Source: Symsagittifera roscoffensis
Taxonomy: Eukaryota; Xenacoelomorpha; Acoela; Convolutidae
Direction: 5' to 3'
Assembly: GCF_963678635.1 (NCBI RefSeq)
Contig: NC_087066.1
Coordinates: 32,431,301-32,495,300 of the forward strand
DNA length: 64,000 nucleotides
Part shown: in pieces, positions 24,568-34,977 of the stretch
Numbering within the stretch: position 1 is the stretch's first letter
Layout of the letters: the number at the start of each line of letters is the position of its first letter
The notes under the pieces: model-generated
What the model saw: only the letters and a program-made list of their open reading frames with translations
Databases searched by the model: none
What the model was told of the DNA's origin: nothing
Program-made: the position numbers and the translations under genes

Positions 24568-24571
24568 GTGT

Positions 24572-24960
24572 GACATCATTCTCGTTGATTGTGCAAATCA
24601 TGTGTATGTGAGAATCCCACAAAGCAAAAAAATGAAAGTATTTGAAAAATATGAAAGCAGAAATTTTCAAACTTTTGCTCTCCAAGATGGTACCAAAAGT
24701 TTTATGAAATACAGTAGAACAGTTGACAAAATTCTGACGAATATGTCGCTCTGGTTAACATATGTGATGCTCTTTTCAAACCAGATGTTTTCGTTATTAG
24801 TGAATTGATACCAATTCGCGATATTTCAGCCAACGAAACTGAAAGCAAAATGGTGAATAAGCTGAATGAACTCATCCACAGTAATTATGGCAATAAGAAT
24901 GAAGAAAATTTTTGTGATGGGCTAAAACTTATGATTAGAAGGCTTCGAATTTTCACTTGA
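24572..24960 (+). pseudogene. Decayed ORF in duplication copy 1
   Basis: A first frame reads DIILVDCANHVYVRIP and continues to about 24745. After a frameshift a second frame, from 24754 to the TGA at 24958, reads FKPDVFVISELIPIRD and ANETESKMVNKLNELI. The order (buried beta strand ending in D, then a PDVFVISELIPIR strand, then a helix) resembles the Rossmann-like layout of SGNH hydrolases found in some non-LTR retrotransposons. That is inference; no GDS or DxxH motif could be confirmed. The frame is broken and the downstream TGA is early compared with copy 2. Confidence 0.4.
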
Positions 24961-25681
24961 CTGTACCAAGACAACATGCATCTCAATTATATATCTGGGT
25001 TGATTACACTGCGGTATACCCTTCTGTAGGTTCAATTGAAGTTCTCGAATGGTTTCAGAGACGCATCACAGAGGTAAATGATATCGAACCCAAAATTTCA
25101 TAGCTGCTAGCGCCAATTCGACCTTCATCAATACAATGCCCATCACAATGCCTACCAAAATGTTCACACTTGGAATAGTAACTAAATCTAAAATTATAGT
25201 CATTAGGCAAACAATCGCAACTAGCAAAGTTATAGTTGTTGTTCTTCTTTAAAGACTATTACATGATATTTACGTGACGTTTTTGTTCTTTTATTTAGGT
25301 ATTACAATTAAGCCACGTCTGTTTTCTGTGCTGTCATTTACAGGGCTAAGAATGGATTAAACTTTTCCGAAGCCCTCGGTCTCACTTTCTGTAATTACAG
25401 CACCTATTAGATCTTAAAGCAAGATGAACTTTAGAATAAGGCTTAACCTTATTTGCTAAAAAAATTTCCGTTTTTGGAAGGCTGGCTGATTTTTTACCTT
25501 TTTTGAATACTTCCATCAGGTGACATGGAACATATATATAGCCCAGATACAAATTGTAAAACTTTGAACGGTGTAATGTCTTCGATAAAAACTCAAAATT
25601 ATTTCATTTGAATTGCAGAAAGAAGTACTGCAAACAAACAACATCAGCTCAAGAACCTGGCTAACTGATATGAAAACATGA

Positions 25682-26152
25682 TATGACCTCATTTTCATTG
25701 ATTGTTCAAATCGCGTATATGTGAGAATCCCACGTAGCAAAATTGAAAGTTTTTGAAAAATACGAAAGCAGATATTTTCAGACTTTTGCTCTGCAAGATG
25801 GTACCAAAAGTTTTGGAAAATACAGTAGAACAGTTGACAAAATTCTGACGAATAGGTCGCTCTGGTTAACATATGTAATGGTTTTTTCAAACCAGATGTT
25901 TTCGTTATCAGTGAATTGATACCAATTCGCGAAAATGCAGCCAACGAAACTGAAAACAAAATGGTGAATAAGCTGAATGAACTCATCCAGAGTATTTATG
26001 GCAATAAAAATGAAGAAAATTATTGTTTTTGGGCAAAAAATTATGATTCGCAAGACTTCGAATTTTCACCTGACTGTACCAAGACAACATGCATCTCAAT
26101 TGTATATCTGGGTTATTTACACTGCGGTATAACCTTCTGTCGGTTCAATTGA
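25682..26152 (+). pseudogene. Decayed ORF in duplication copy 2
   Basis: Homologue of 24572-24960. It reads YDLIFIDCSNRVYVRIPRSK, breaks, then resumes from about 25865 with FKPDVFVISELIPIRE, ANETENKMVNKLNELI and a tyrosine/cysteine-rich end to 26152. The second block is conserved at the protein level in both copies, although each copy has separate lesions. Its position upstream of non-LTR endonuclease and RT remnants (27.2-28.7 kb, same strand) would fit a first ORF of such an element, but this is not shown. Confidence 0.4.
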
Positions 26153-27211
26153 AGTTCTCGAATGTTTTCAGAGACGCATCACAGAGGTAAATGAAATCGA
26201 ACACAAAATTTCACAGCTACTAGCGCGAATTCGACTTTCATTAATATAATGCCCATCACAATGCCTACCAAAATTTTCACTCTTGGAATAGTAACTAAAT
26301 CTCAAATTATAGTCATTAGGCAAACAATCGCAACTAGCAGAGTTATACCTGTTGTTCTTCTTTAAAGGCTATTACATGATTTTTACCTGACGCTTTTGTT
26401 CTTTTATTCAGGTATTACAATTAATCCATGTCTGTTTTCTGTACTGTCATTTACAGGGCTAAGAATGAATTAAACTTTTCCGAAGCCCTCGGTCTCACTT
26501 TCTGTAATTACAGCACCTATTAAGTCTTAGAGCAAGAAGAACTTTAGAATAAGGCTTAGCTTTATTTGCAAAAAGGATTTCCGTTTTTGGAAGGCTGGCT
26601 GATTTTTTACCTTTTTTGAATACTTCCCTCAGGTGACATGGAACATATAAATATCCCAGATACAAATTGTAAAACTTTGAACGGTGTAATGTCTTCGATA
26701 AAAACTCAAAATTATTTCATATGAATTGCAGAAAGAAGTTTTGCAAACAAACAACATCAGCCCAAGAGCCTGGTTAACTGATATTAAAACTTGAACGAAT
26801 TTTAATCCTGAGAAAAACAGTTATCAAACAATACTTATAGACAGAAAGCTATCAACGTATACGTTTCCTCTTTTTTGTTCCTAAACTTGCTATTCAGGCG
26901 CGAAGCTTAATCTAGTCCCAATGAACCCAAAGTTCGAAGTTTTATGAATCGAAGAGAGTCAAAAACTGATCATGGAGCATCTGTTTTTTAACTGAGTGTA
27001 CTGTCCGCGTGAATAAAACTACAACACTTTTTTGTAAAATTTTTATAAATTGATTGACCTGGCGTCAATTTCTAAATCACAAATTTTTTAAATTAGCGAT
27101 ATTAATCTAATTTATTAAGTTAAATCAAAGAAAAAGATTGTAGATTACCTTTCTTGCCCTTACGGAGTTGGGGTTCTCACTAGGACGCTTTCTACTTGCA
27201 ACTGAGACAAC

Positions 27212-27356
27212 AACATGGGTCTAATCGACCACATTATAGCTGTTGAAAATTTACTCCGACCATCTTCCCATGGTATTGATTTTTACGAACAAAGTGACCA
27301 TTTTCCGACTATTGCAATTTTTCGAAGACAATCAAAGGAAAACAAAATTCCAATTT
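27212..27356 (+). pseudogene. Non-LTR retrotransposon endonuclease fragment
   Basis: The frame reads NMGLIDHIIAVENLL, then HGIDFYEQSDHFPTIAIF. The LIDHI and SDHFPT spacing matches the C-terminal end of the APE-type endonuclease of LINE elements, where SDH carries the catalytic histidine. Only the last ~45 residues are visible; upstream sequence is too diverged. An RT remnant follows on the same strand at 28.28 kb. Confidence 0.6.
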
Positions 27357-28275
27357 AAAATCGGTTTTGAAAAAAATTCGTTAACTTAAAAAACAAAAAA
27401 AGAAAAGCACAAAAAATGGTCGTCGTTTTTGAACAAAATCACCCGCCCCAATCAAATGTGTTTTCAATTTGAGAAAAGAACGCTCAGTTATCAAAAACCA
27501 CAGTCTTTTGACACAAATCTTTTTCATCATTACAAACTTTTGTAATTGGGTGTAAAAAAAACAAAAATGAAAACAAGACAAAGCGTAAATATTTGATTTC
27601 TATGAGCGTTAACAAGCTTCAAAAAATCAAAAACAAATCAAACCAAATCAAGAACGCTATGTAAACGACCCTAAAAGTGTTCACAAAAAGTTAATTGGTT
27701 CCGTATTGTGCAAAACTATATTTTTATCAATAAAATAAGGAACCACAAAAAAATCAACCCAAATAAAAAGTCGTAGAAGTTTTTTTCATCATATTGTACA
27801 CACTCCACAAAATTTCGAACAAGCACAATTACATACTCAGTAATCTTTGCGAACTTGTTTTCCCAGTTATTTTTTTCTCACATCAAGTGGATGTAAAGTT
27901 TTGCTGTCAAAGAAATGAAGTCCCTGGGTCCTTCTTCTAGACCACTCAAATATGCTGCGGATGAAATAACACAATCAATTAGTTTTTTAATTAATGGAGA
28001 AATTTTTTTTCACATCAACTTAAACTGGCGATCATCTTCCTGTACACAGAAAAAAATGCACTCAGAGTGCATTTAATTAACACCAATTTTGGTCGGGTTA
28101 AAAGTATATAAAAAATTAAAAGGATTTCAATTTGTGGAACATATCTTTATCATAAGAAAATTCTTGCTCCAACTCAATTCACTTTTAGAAAAGTTTTTTA
28201 GCCATCGATTCTTTGACATAAATGATTGAAACAGTTTGAGCTGAATCTGATAACGTGAAAATGTAATAGCCATAT
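27357..28275. other. Spacer between endonuclease and RT remnants
   Basis: AT-rich, no continuous frame. Spacing is about right for the linker of a non-LTR element, so it is probably decayed element sequence. Confidence 0.4.
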
Positions 28276-28700
28276 TACTTGTTTTATCGATGGCTTTCAA
28301 GTCAATCATCAATTTTCATCATAATCTACAAAATATAGGTTTTGACAGTTCCTCAATTGATCGTATATTTAACTATTTAGCTAATATGTATCAAAAGGCT
28401 GTGATAGCTATTGCTGAATCCGATTGGATTGTAGTAAATAGAGGCGTACTGCAAGGAATTTTTCTAGATACTGTTCTTCTCAACTGTTACATTAACGATA
28501 TGATAATCGCCTCAGATTAACAGTTTATACAAAACGCAAATGATACATTTCTACTCTCGAGCAGACTAAAACTAAGCATTTAAGAACTTGAAGATTCAGC
28601 CAGGAAATTACATGATACTTTTTTACAATCTGAAGATCAACCGTTTTTTCAATCTGAAGATATTTGGTAACAAAAACAAAGATCTGTCAGGTTGTCGGAC
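28276..28700 (+). pseudogene. Non-LTR retrotransposon reverse transcriptase fragment
   Basis: The frame includes LQNIGFDSSSIDRIFNYL and then VNRGVLQG, the RT block normally continuing into an S-P-x-L-F segment, here mutated. After a TAA comes QNANDTFLLSS, which occupies the place of the catalytic Y/F-A-D-D block but reads N-A-N-D, so the active site is lost. An upstream MAFKSIINFHH stretch is where the first catalytic Asp would be expected and lacks it. Clearly inactive. Confidence 0.7.
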
Positions 28701-28763
28701 AGTTAATAGAAGAAAGAAAAAAACAATATAATTATTGATAACAATCTGACATATAATTAACCT

Positions 28764-30340
28764 CCCGAGTCGAGATTTTTCACGTAATTTGAAGCAAGGT
28801 TTCAGCGGTTTGAGCGGTTTTTTCAGACCATTACGTTCAAAATCTATCTTTAAAATGAATGGTTTGAGCGGTTTTTGAATAGTTTATCTAAAAAACCGCT
28901 CAAAAACCGCGCAAGATTTGAACGGTTATGAGCGGTTTATCTAAAAAAAACACTCAAAAACCGCACAAGATTTGAGCGGTTTATCTAAAAAAAACCGCTC
29001 AAAAACCGCTCAAATCTTGCGCGGTTTTTGAGCGTTTTTTTTTTTAGATAAACCGCTCAAAAACCGTTCAAATCTTGCGCGGTTTTTGAGCGGTTTTTCA
29101 GATAAACCGCTCAAAACCGTTCAAATCTTGCGCGGTTATTGAGCGGTTTTTTAGATAAACCGTTTAAAAACCGCTCAAACCGCTCATTTAGAAGCAAGAT
29201 TTTGAGCGTAATTGTCTAAAAAAAACCGCTCAAACCGCTCATTTAGAAGCAAGATTTTGAGCGTAATTGTCTAAAAAAAACCGCTCAAACCGCTCAAATC
29301 TTGAGCGGTTTTTTGAGCGTTTTTTTATATATATAGCGTTTTTTTTAGTCTCAGAATTAATTAAAAAAAACTCTAGGATAAGCATTTTTTCATATATGGA
29401 AATTGTAGGATAAAATTTTTTCATATATGGAAAATGTAGGATAAACATCGTTTTTGATGAGCAAGGTGCTCTAAATTGAGCAAAAGCACTCTTAATTACT
29501 TTTAATTTGATTAAAAACAAACTTTAACATGTTTCTGAACATCTTGCCTTTTATGAAAAAATGGTTATCATACAATTTTCATATATGAAAATTGTATGAT
29601 AACCATTTTATTAGCTTCAAACTAAATTTTCGTTTTTGATGAGCAATGTGCTTTAAATTGAGCAAAAATACACTTAAATAATATAAAGTTGTTTATAAAC
29701 AAGTTTTAGCAAGTTTCTGAAAATCTTGCCTTTCATGAAAAAATGATTATCATACAATTTTCATATATGGAAATTCTAGGACAATCATTTTTTTCGAAAA
29801 AAAACCTAGTTATTTTTCCTTACCATACCGTTTTATTTGGTACAGATAGCCGGAGAAACTATATTGAATCTTTTTTCAATGGTTTTTTGAAACTGTATGA
29901 CAATTGTAAGAAAATTGTATGAATATTTAATGATTAGCAATTTTCTATACATTTGATGTAAGAAATTGTAAGATAAGCATTTTCGGTGCGGGGAAATTAA
30001 GATAGGCATATGGAGGTCAACCCAGGTAGTATTTCAACTGCATATTAGCGTCACATTACCTTTCCAGGCCTTTTTGTTGGTTTTAATCGGTTTTCTTTAT
30101 AAGACCGCTCAAAAACCGCTTAAAAACCGCTCAAATCTTGCTTGAAAAACCGTTTAAAAATTAACCGCAAGAAATGAGCGGTTTTTGAGCGGTTTTTTAA
30201 ACAAGATTTGAGAGGTTTGAGCGGTTTTTCCAAAAAAACTGCCCAAACCGCCCAAACCGCTCAAACCGCTCAAATCTTGCTGGAAAACCGCTCAAACCGC
30301 CCATATCTTGAGCGGTTTTTGAGCGGGATCTCGACCCGGG
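28764..30340. mobile_element. Foldback element with GAGCGGTTT repeat arms
   Basis: Outer ends are CCCGAGTCGAGAT at 28764 and ATCTCGACCCGGG ending at 30340, an inverted pair with one mismatch. The left arm (about 28790-29310) and right arm (about 30095-30340) are dense arrays of AAACCGCTCAAATCTTGC and its complement, themselves palindromic. The centre (29335-30030) resembles the 13966-14359 MITE and ends in GGTCAACCCAGG, so one element may be nested in another. No transposase is seen. Confidence 0.65.
29558..29609. repeat. 52-base perfect palindrome
   Basis: Two 26-base arms with no spacer and no mismatch, centred on CATATATG, arms beginning AAAATGGTTATCATAC. It lies in the centre of the foldback element. 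Confidence 0.9.
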
Positions 30341-30874
30341 CTGTCAAACAGTTACTCTTAAAAATGGCACAGGGTAATGAAGTCTGTTTTTACGTCAGCG
30401 GCTGTATACCGAACAAATAGAAAACCATGCTAATCTGTGCCCAAGAAACAAACTTTTTTATCATTCTTATTCAATTTTTGTTTTTGTTAAAGAGGCGAAG
30501 GTGTCCTATTTAGGAGTTGTGTTTCATGTGTCCCTTGGTAGTATTTACGCCCTAATTTTTATCCTATTTTCAACTGCGAATGCGACTAAGAGGATTCGAG
30601 AAGAGAAACGGGGGAAGTGGGATTGAGAAAAATTTAAGAACCAAACATCCTTGCAAAAATCCGCCAATATTTTGAATCCATGCACTCGAGTGGAATTTGT
30701 TGTTAGACTGAAAACAAAAAAATAGAAAAATATTTATTATTTAACCCAAATTAAAAATCAAATTTTCTACTTGATAATCAAATATAATTTCTCGTCACAT
30801 AGCAATATATATAAGCAACTCAAATTTCACATTTCATCATTCGAAACTATCATTTTGATAAGCATTTCAAAAAA
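30341..30874. other. Non-coding stretch downstream of the Ly6-like gene
   Basis: Contains the likely 3' untranslated region of the minus-strand gene ending at 30875. No repeat of the described families. Confidence 0.4.
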
Positions 30875-31139
30875 TCAAGATAAGACGGAAAAACTTATTA
30901 ATGTGACAAATAGAAAGACAAGATTTGTTTTAATTTTAGGACATGAATTGCACAAAGGAGTGGAGCAACACTGAATTCGGCAGATTGCGGCGTCGGCGTA
31001 AATGCCGTTGCAGTTCAGCCTCAAGTCACTTCTGGGCTCGTATGCGTGCCTGCCGCTGGAGGGCCCCGAAGCATCTGACGACAAGCACAGAGTGTCCAGC
31101 ATCCGCTGGACTGCGGCGGCTGCTTGTGCTGCACGGTCG
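30875..31139 (-). CDS. Ly6/three-finger-like GPI-anchored protein, exon 3 (C-terminal)
   Basis: Last of three minus-strand exons. The acceptor reads TTATTTTAG just above 31139; one base completes the codon left by exon 2 (phase 2), then the frame runs to a stop at 30875. Predicted residues 223-310. It contains C241, C266, C276 and then IQCCSTPLCN, a CC-x4-CN pattern diagnostic of the end of Ly6/uPAR/three-finger domains. The last 15 residues or so are hydrophobic (LVFLFVTLISFSVLS) and end at the stop, as in a GPI-anchor signal. GC content is far above the flanks. Family knowledge: such proteins sit on the outer plasma membrane and bind ligands or channels; the target here is unknown. Confidence 0.75.
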
Positions 31140-31341
31140 CTAAAATAAATTATCATGCTCTTTTGAAAAATTATTTTGGATATGATTTCGTGTCGACCAC
31201 TCGAGGATGGAAAGAAGTATGGCGTAGGGTGTTTTTCCTACCCACTTCAGGACCCCAAACAAAATTTATAGCGGGTAAAATGCGGCTTTTTTAAAAAACG
31301 TTATTAGTAATTTGGATTCCAAAAAAAATTTATAAAAAAGA

Positions 31342-31773
31342 CAGGGGCAGATTTAGGGGGCGGGGGGGGGGGGACGCCCCCCCCCCTTCAGGGATTCGAC
31401 CCCCTGCCGACCCAAAGGGTCCCCCCTTTGATACTTTTTAAGAAATCCATTTTTGGCCGACCGACCCTAAAAATTTTCTAAAGGCGCCTTCGGCGCCAAT
31501 ATATACTAATTTTGAGGGGGGAACGCGCGCTGAAAAAACGCAATTTTTCGGTCAAAATTTTCCAAAAAGTGCCTAAAAACGCCTTTTTTGACCTGTTTTT
31601 TCAAAATTTTGCCTGCGGCGCAAAAACTTTGGCCAAAATAGGGACAAAATCGTGCTTTGGGAGAGCTCGAAAAATCAATTTGGTCGACCTAAAAAAAAAA
31701 AAAGGTCGTCAAAATTTTCGAAAATTTTTTGAAAATCCGCCCCCCCCTCGAGAAAATCCTAGATCCGCCCCTG
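31342..31773. mobile_element. Family B (hAT-like) MITE inside intron 2 of the Ly6-like gene
   Basis: Termini CAGGGGCAGATTTAG and CTAGATCCGCCCCTG form a 15-base terminal inverted repeat over 432 bases. Flanks share AAAAAGA on both sides. Long G and C runs near the left end. An open frame of 110 codons across it (31512-31844) is repeat-derived and not called. Confidence 0.75.
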
Positions 31774-32035
31774 AAAAAGATATCACTGTCGAGAAAAATT
31801 GGTCTGACCAAAATTTTTCAGACCAAATGACCCAAAGTCTATAAATGACCCGAGGAGAAACTTTATTAAACGTTTTTATTTTTTTTAGCTGGTTTATCCT
31901 CTTTTGTTTTGTGGATTACTTTAATTCCATCATCGTTGGAATGTGGCGTCCAAACTAATCAAAATTTAAAAATTTAATTTATGCGAAGATCTTTCTGGAA
32001 AGAAATTTTCAGATGGCAACAATTAGAAAACTTAC

Positions 32036-32343
32036 AAGCTTGTTGTCGGTGGTGAATAATTAGGCTGAGGCTGATCACTCGCAATGTCAATCATCCGATC
32101 TTCCCGACTGTCAGCACTGGGAACCACTGATGTTCCTCCAGAACTGGGATTGTACTGATTGTTGTTGGGGTAGTTGTTCTGGCTGTTGTATGGCGGGGGA
32201 GGGGGTTGTCTCTGTATCATATGTTGGTTGGCGGCGGGGGTTATTCGCTGCTCGAGAAGCATCAGGTAGGGGGCAATGAACTCCTCTGCACAGCTACGAC
32301 GGTGTCCGATTGTAGTTCCATTGGGGCTGATCAAGGTCATCAA
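32036..32343 (-). CDS. Ly6/three-finger-like protein, exon 2 (low-complexity insert)
   Basis: The acceptor TCCATTTTTTAG precedes 32343 and the donor GTAAGT lies at 32030-32035. 308 bases: phase 0 in, two bases left over out. Predicted residues 121-222. It begins LMTLISPNG and contains one cysteine (C138, in HRRSCAEEF). It then becomes proline-, asparagine- and glutamine-rich (QRQPPPPPYNSQNNYPNNN) and serine-rich. In ordinary Ly6 domains the whole fold is 70-100 residues, so this exon would be a large extra loop. The donor overlaps an in-frame TAA, so retention of intron 2 would give a truncated, unanchored form. Confidence 0.7.
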
Positions 32344-32435
32344 CTAAAAAATGGACAACTTCTCTTCAACATGAGTTTTTGCTATTTGAAAGTTCAATTC
32401 AAAATCACTAGCCAGACTATTAGAAAGTTTTAGTA

Positions 32436-33169
32436 CAGTGCTGATTTAAATTAACCGGACAAAACGAGCTAAACTTCAAATTTGAAACGCGTTTTTCTCA
32501 AATTGGGTTGAGTTTAGGTGAAAGTTTATGAAGACAAAAGTTTCTTAAAATTTTACCAGAAATATTATGGTGTAATTTGTTTTACGAAATTCGGGCCCAA
32601 AATTTTACCCCAAAAATGGGTCGTTTTGGCTTTTCTCAGTTAATCAAAAATTACGCCAAAAAATACCCAGTCGATCACAGACATAATTATTTTAAAGTGA
32701 GCTCCTTACGTAGCTCAACAAACTTTAAGAAGGGTATATTCTCCAAAACAGTGTATAAGTTAATTTATTTTTGTTTAATGGGCAAAAAACGTCGTTTTTA
32801 CTATAAAAAATACCAACTATTTATTTAAAAACAATTTTTAAACGATTTGCAAACTTTTTTGGAAAATATACACTTCTTAAAGTTTGTTGGGCTACGTAAG
32901 GAGCTCACTTTAATTTAATTATGTCTGTGATCGACTGGGTATTTTTTGGCGTAATTTTTGATTAACTGAGAAAAGCCAAAACGACCCATTTTTGGGGTAA
33001 AATTTTGGGCCCGAAATTCGTAAAACAAATTATACCATATTGATCCTGCTAAAATTTTAAGAAACTTTTGTCTTCATAAGTTTTTACCTAAAATCAACCC
33101 AATTTGAGAAAAACGGATTTGAAATTTCAAGTTTAACGCGTTTTGTCCGGTTAATTGAAATCTGCACTG
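32436..33169. mobile_element. Tc1/mariner-like foldback MITE, copy 2 (734 bp), in intron 1 of the Ly6-like gene
   Basis: Same length as the copy at 21175-21908 and same ends (CAGTGCTGATTTAAATTA left; inverse with small changes right). The left flank is TA; the right flank is CA, a likely mutated TA. The arms (about 32436-32750 and 32860-33169) are long, well-preserved inverted repeats around a short centre, so the transcript would form a long hairpin. Confidence 0.85.
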
Positions 33170-34512
33170 CAGTGTTCAGTTCGAAATTAAATTATTTTCG
33201 CTCATGGCCTTAAAACGAAGTCACGCTAGCTGCAAATTTAACTGCCTCTACGTTTCAAAAATTTTTTTATTAAATTAAACTTCAAAAGTTTGATTTTTTA
33301 CCACCATTGAAAATTGGGAGGAACTTTGTATTCAGGTAAGTTTTTTTTAAATTTTTTTTTCAACTTTTTTTTGTTTTCCATGCAAAAACAGATATCACAA
33401 ATATTTATCGGACAGATTCGAATGATATATCATATTATAGCTCTTTTAGTCGTGATTCGAACGATACATTAAAAAAACTCAAAGTTTTTTTCTCTGTGTT
33501 GAGAAAAACCGATTTGAGTTTTTGTTGTTTTAGTCTAATTTCGAGCGATTAAAGCGAGCGAGCAGGCATATAATTGGCTTATTTTAGGATCAAGATAAGC
33601 TTGCACAAGCCCTGAAAATATATGTTAGCTCTAGCTAAATTAGTTTCACAGCACCATATTGGGATTCAATAAATAAAAAAAATCTGAAAAAAAATCAAAA
33701 AAAAAGTTTTAGAAATTTTTAAAAACTTTTTTTTACATTTTTTTTTGTTTTTCTGAGACTAAAAATGTTGTCCATCTTGCCAATTTTTCAATGAGTGTCA
33801 AAATTTTCAAAGACTGCTTAAATTTTAGGCTTGTGTCCAATCTTTTTATCAAACGCGCACAAAAAATGTTGTAGTTTTTTTCACGAATATGGTTGGAACC
33901 TAACCTACTGTGCTACTTGCACAGCAACCGGCTATTCTTGTCAAGTTTTGTTAATTATTGAATGGAATCTGTAGCTGACTTTCTAGTCTCTAGGAACACA
34001 TTTTTTTGAGCCACAGTTTAGGAGAAATCACTCTGAGTCAGCGGTATGCTCAGATAGAATTGGCACAATATTTTAGAGCCAATTTGGTGCCTCTTCACAA
34101 GACGCCTCGAAAACCTCTGGTATCGTTTATCAAAATTAATAGAGGGATGTTAGACATAAATGCATATGTGAGCTTGAAAAGTTGACTTACCTAATGATCA
34201 AACTTGCTTGCTTTAACAAGTCTAGCAGTAATTTAGTTGTTGATCGAATTGTTTTTCTTTGTAATTTAGAGTGTTCCCAATAGAGTTTTTCTTTTTATTT
34301 TCTCAGAAGAAAAAAACCTAGAAAAAGCTTATATTTAAAGCAAAAAATGTCAGCCTGAACACACATCATTTATTTATGACATTTTGGATTTGATCGTTTT
34401 TCTGTCAGTTTTTTTCATGCTCATAGTTTGAAATCATTTCATGAGGTTTCTTTTTTTTGAGTTAACAATTTTGTCCCTGAAAAATTGTAAAACACATTTT
34501 TCCGATACTTAC
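33170..34512. other. Rest of intron 1 of the Ly6-like gene
   Basis: AT-rich with poly-A and poly-T tracts; no second gene seen on either strand. Confidence 0.5.
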
Positions 34513-34872
34513 AATGCAGTAATCCAGAATTCCACACTGATAAACACTTTCATCATCTTCCACTGATGATCCTCGGCTGTTGTGATTGGTCGAATCACAC
34601 ACGACGTCTTCAGCCACCGGCGGCACTCCTCCCCTTCCCCTACTCCCCCTCCTAGTCCTGTGGTTCTGATTAGAGTACCCCGATCCACTACCTGCAATCG
34701 CACGTAGAACTGAATTTTGACTTTCGTGCGTCAGTTTGACCTTTCCGTCGTGGCATTGGTAACAAGAGACTAGTTTTGCAGTTGAGTGTTGGCCGCGTAA
34801 CAGGTCAGCGCAGGTCAAAGTCAGGGCGAGGAAGGTCAAAAAGGTTGCTTGAATTGATAAATCGGATGCCAT
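34513..34872 (-). CDS. Ly6/three-finger-like protein, exon 1 (signal peptide and N-terminus)
   Basis: ATG at 34872; residues 1-120; donor GTAAGT at 34507-34512 directly after DYCI, phase 0. The start is chosen because it opens a classic signal peptide (hydrophobic ATFLTFLALTLT, cleavage likely after residue 21 or so). Then LVSCYQCHDG gives the paired first cysteines (C37, C40) of a Ly6 fold. C92, C113 and C119 follow, with a glycine/arginine-rich spacer (RTRRGSRGRGG) between. The three exons give 310 residues in one frame with matching phases. An upstream acceptor (ending 34978) suggests a 5' untranslated exon boundary. No paralogue could be compared, so the assignment rests on the cysteine pattern, secretion signal and C-terminal anchor signal. 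Confidence 0.75.
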
Positions 34873-34977
34873 CGTGTCAACTATTTTTGCTACTGATTTC
34901 AGCTAGATTTATGGTTACTTAGTAGTCAACCACTTCGCAAAAATTTTCGCCTCACTCATCAACAGATTGCTTCATCT

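Larger units (their letters stand above)
24568..26788. repeat. Tandem duplication of a 1.1-kb unit
   Basis: About 24568-25677 and 25678-26788 align with a 1110-base offset, for example GTGAGAATCCCAC at 24608 and 25718. Divergence is modest and includes small indels. Each copy carries a decayed open frame (separate entries) followed by non-coding sequence. Confidence 0.85.

Noticed and set aside
30943-31143. Plus-strand arginine-rich frame opposite exon 3
   Set aside because: It is the antisense shadow of the Ly6-like exon, which has the better splice site, cysteine pattern and anchor signal on the minus strand.
31391-31405. tRNA-like B box (GGGATTCGACCCC)
   Set aside because: Occurs within every family B MITE start; no A box or cloverleaf can be drawn.
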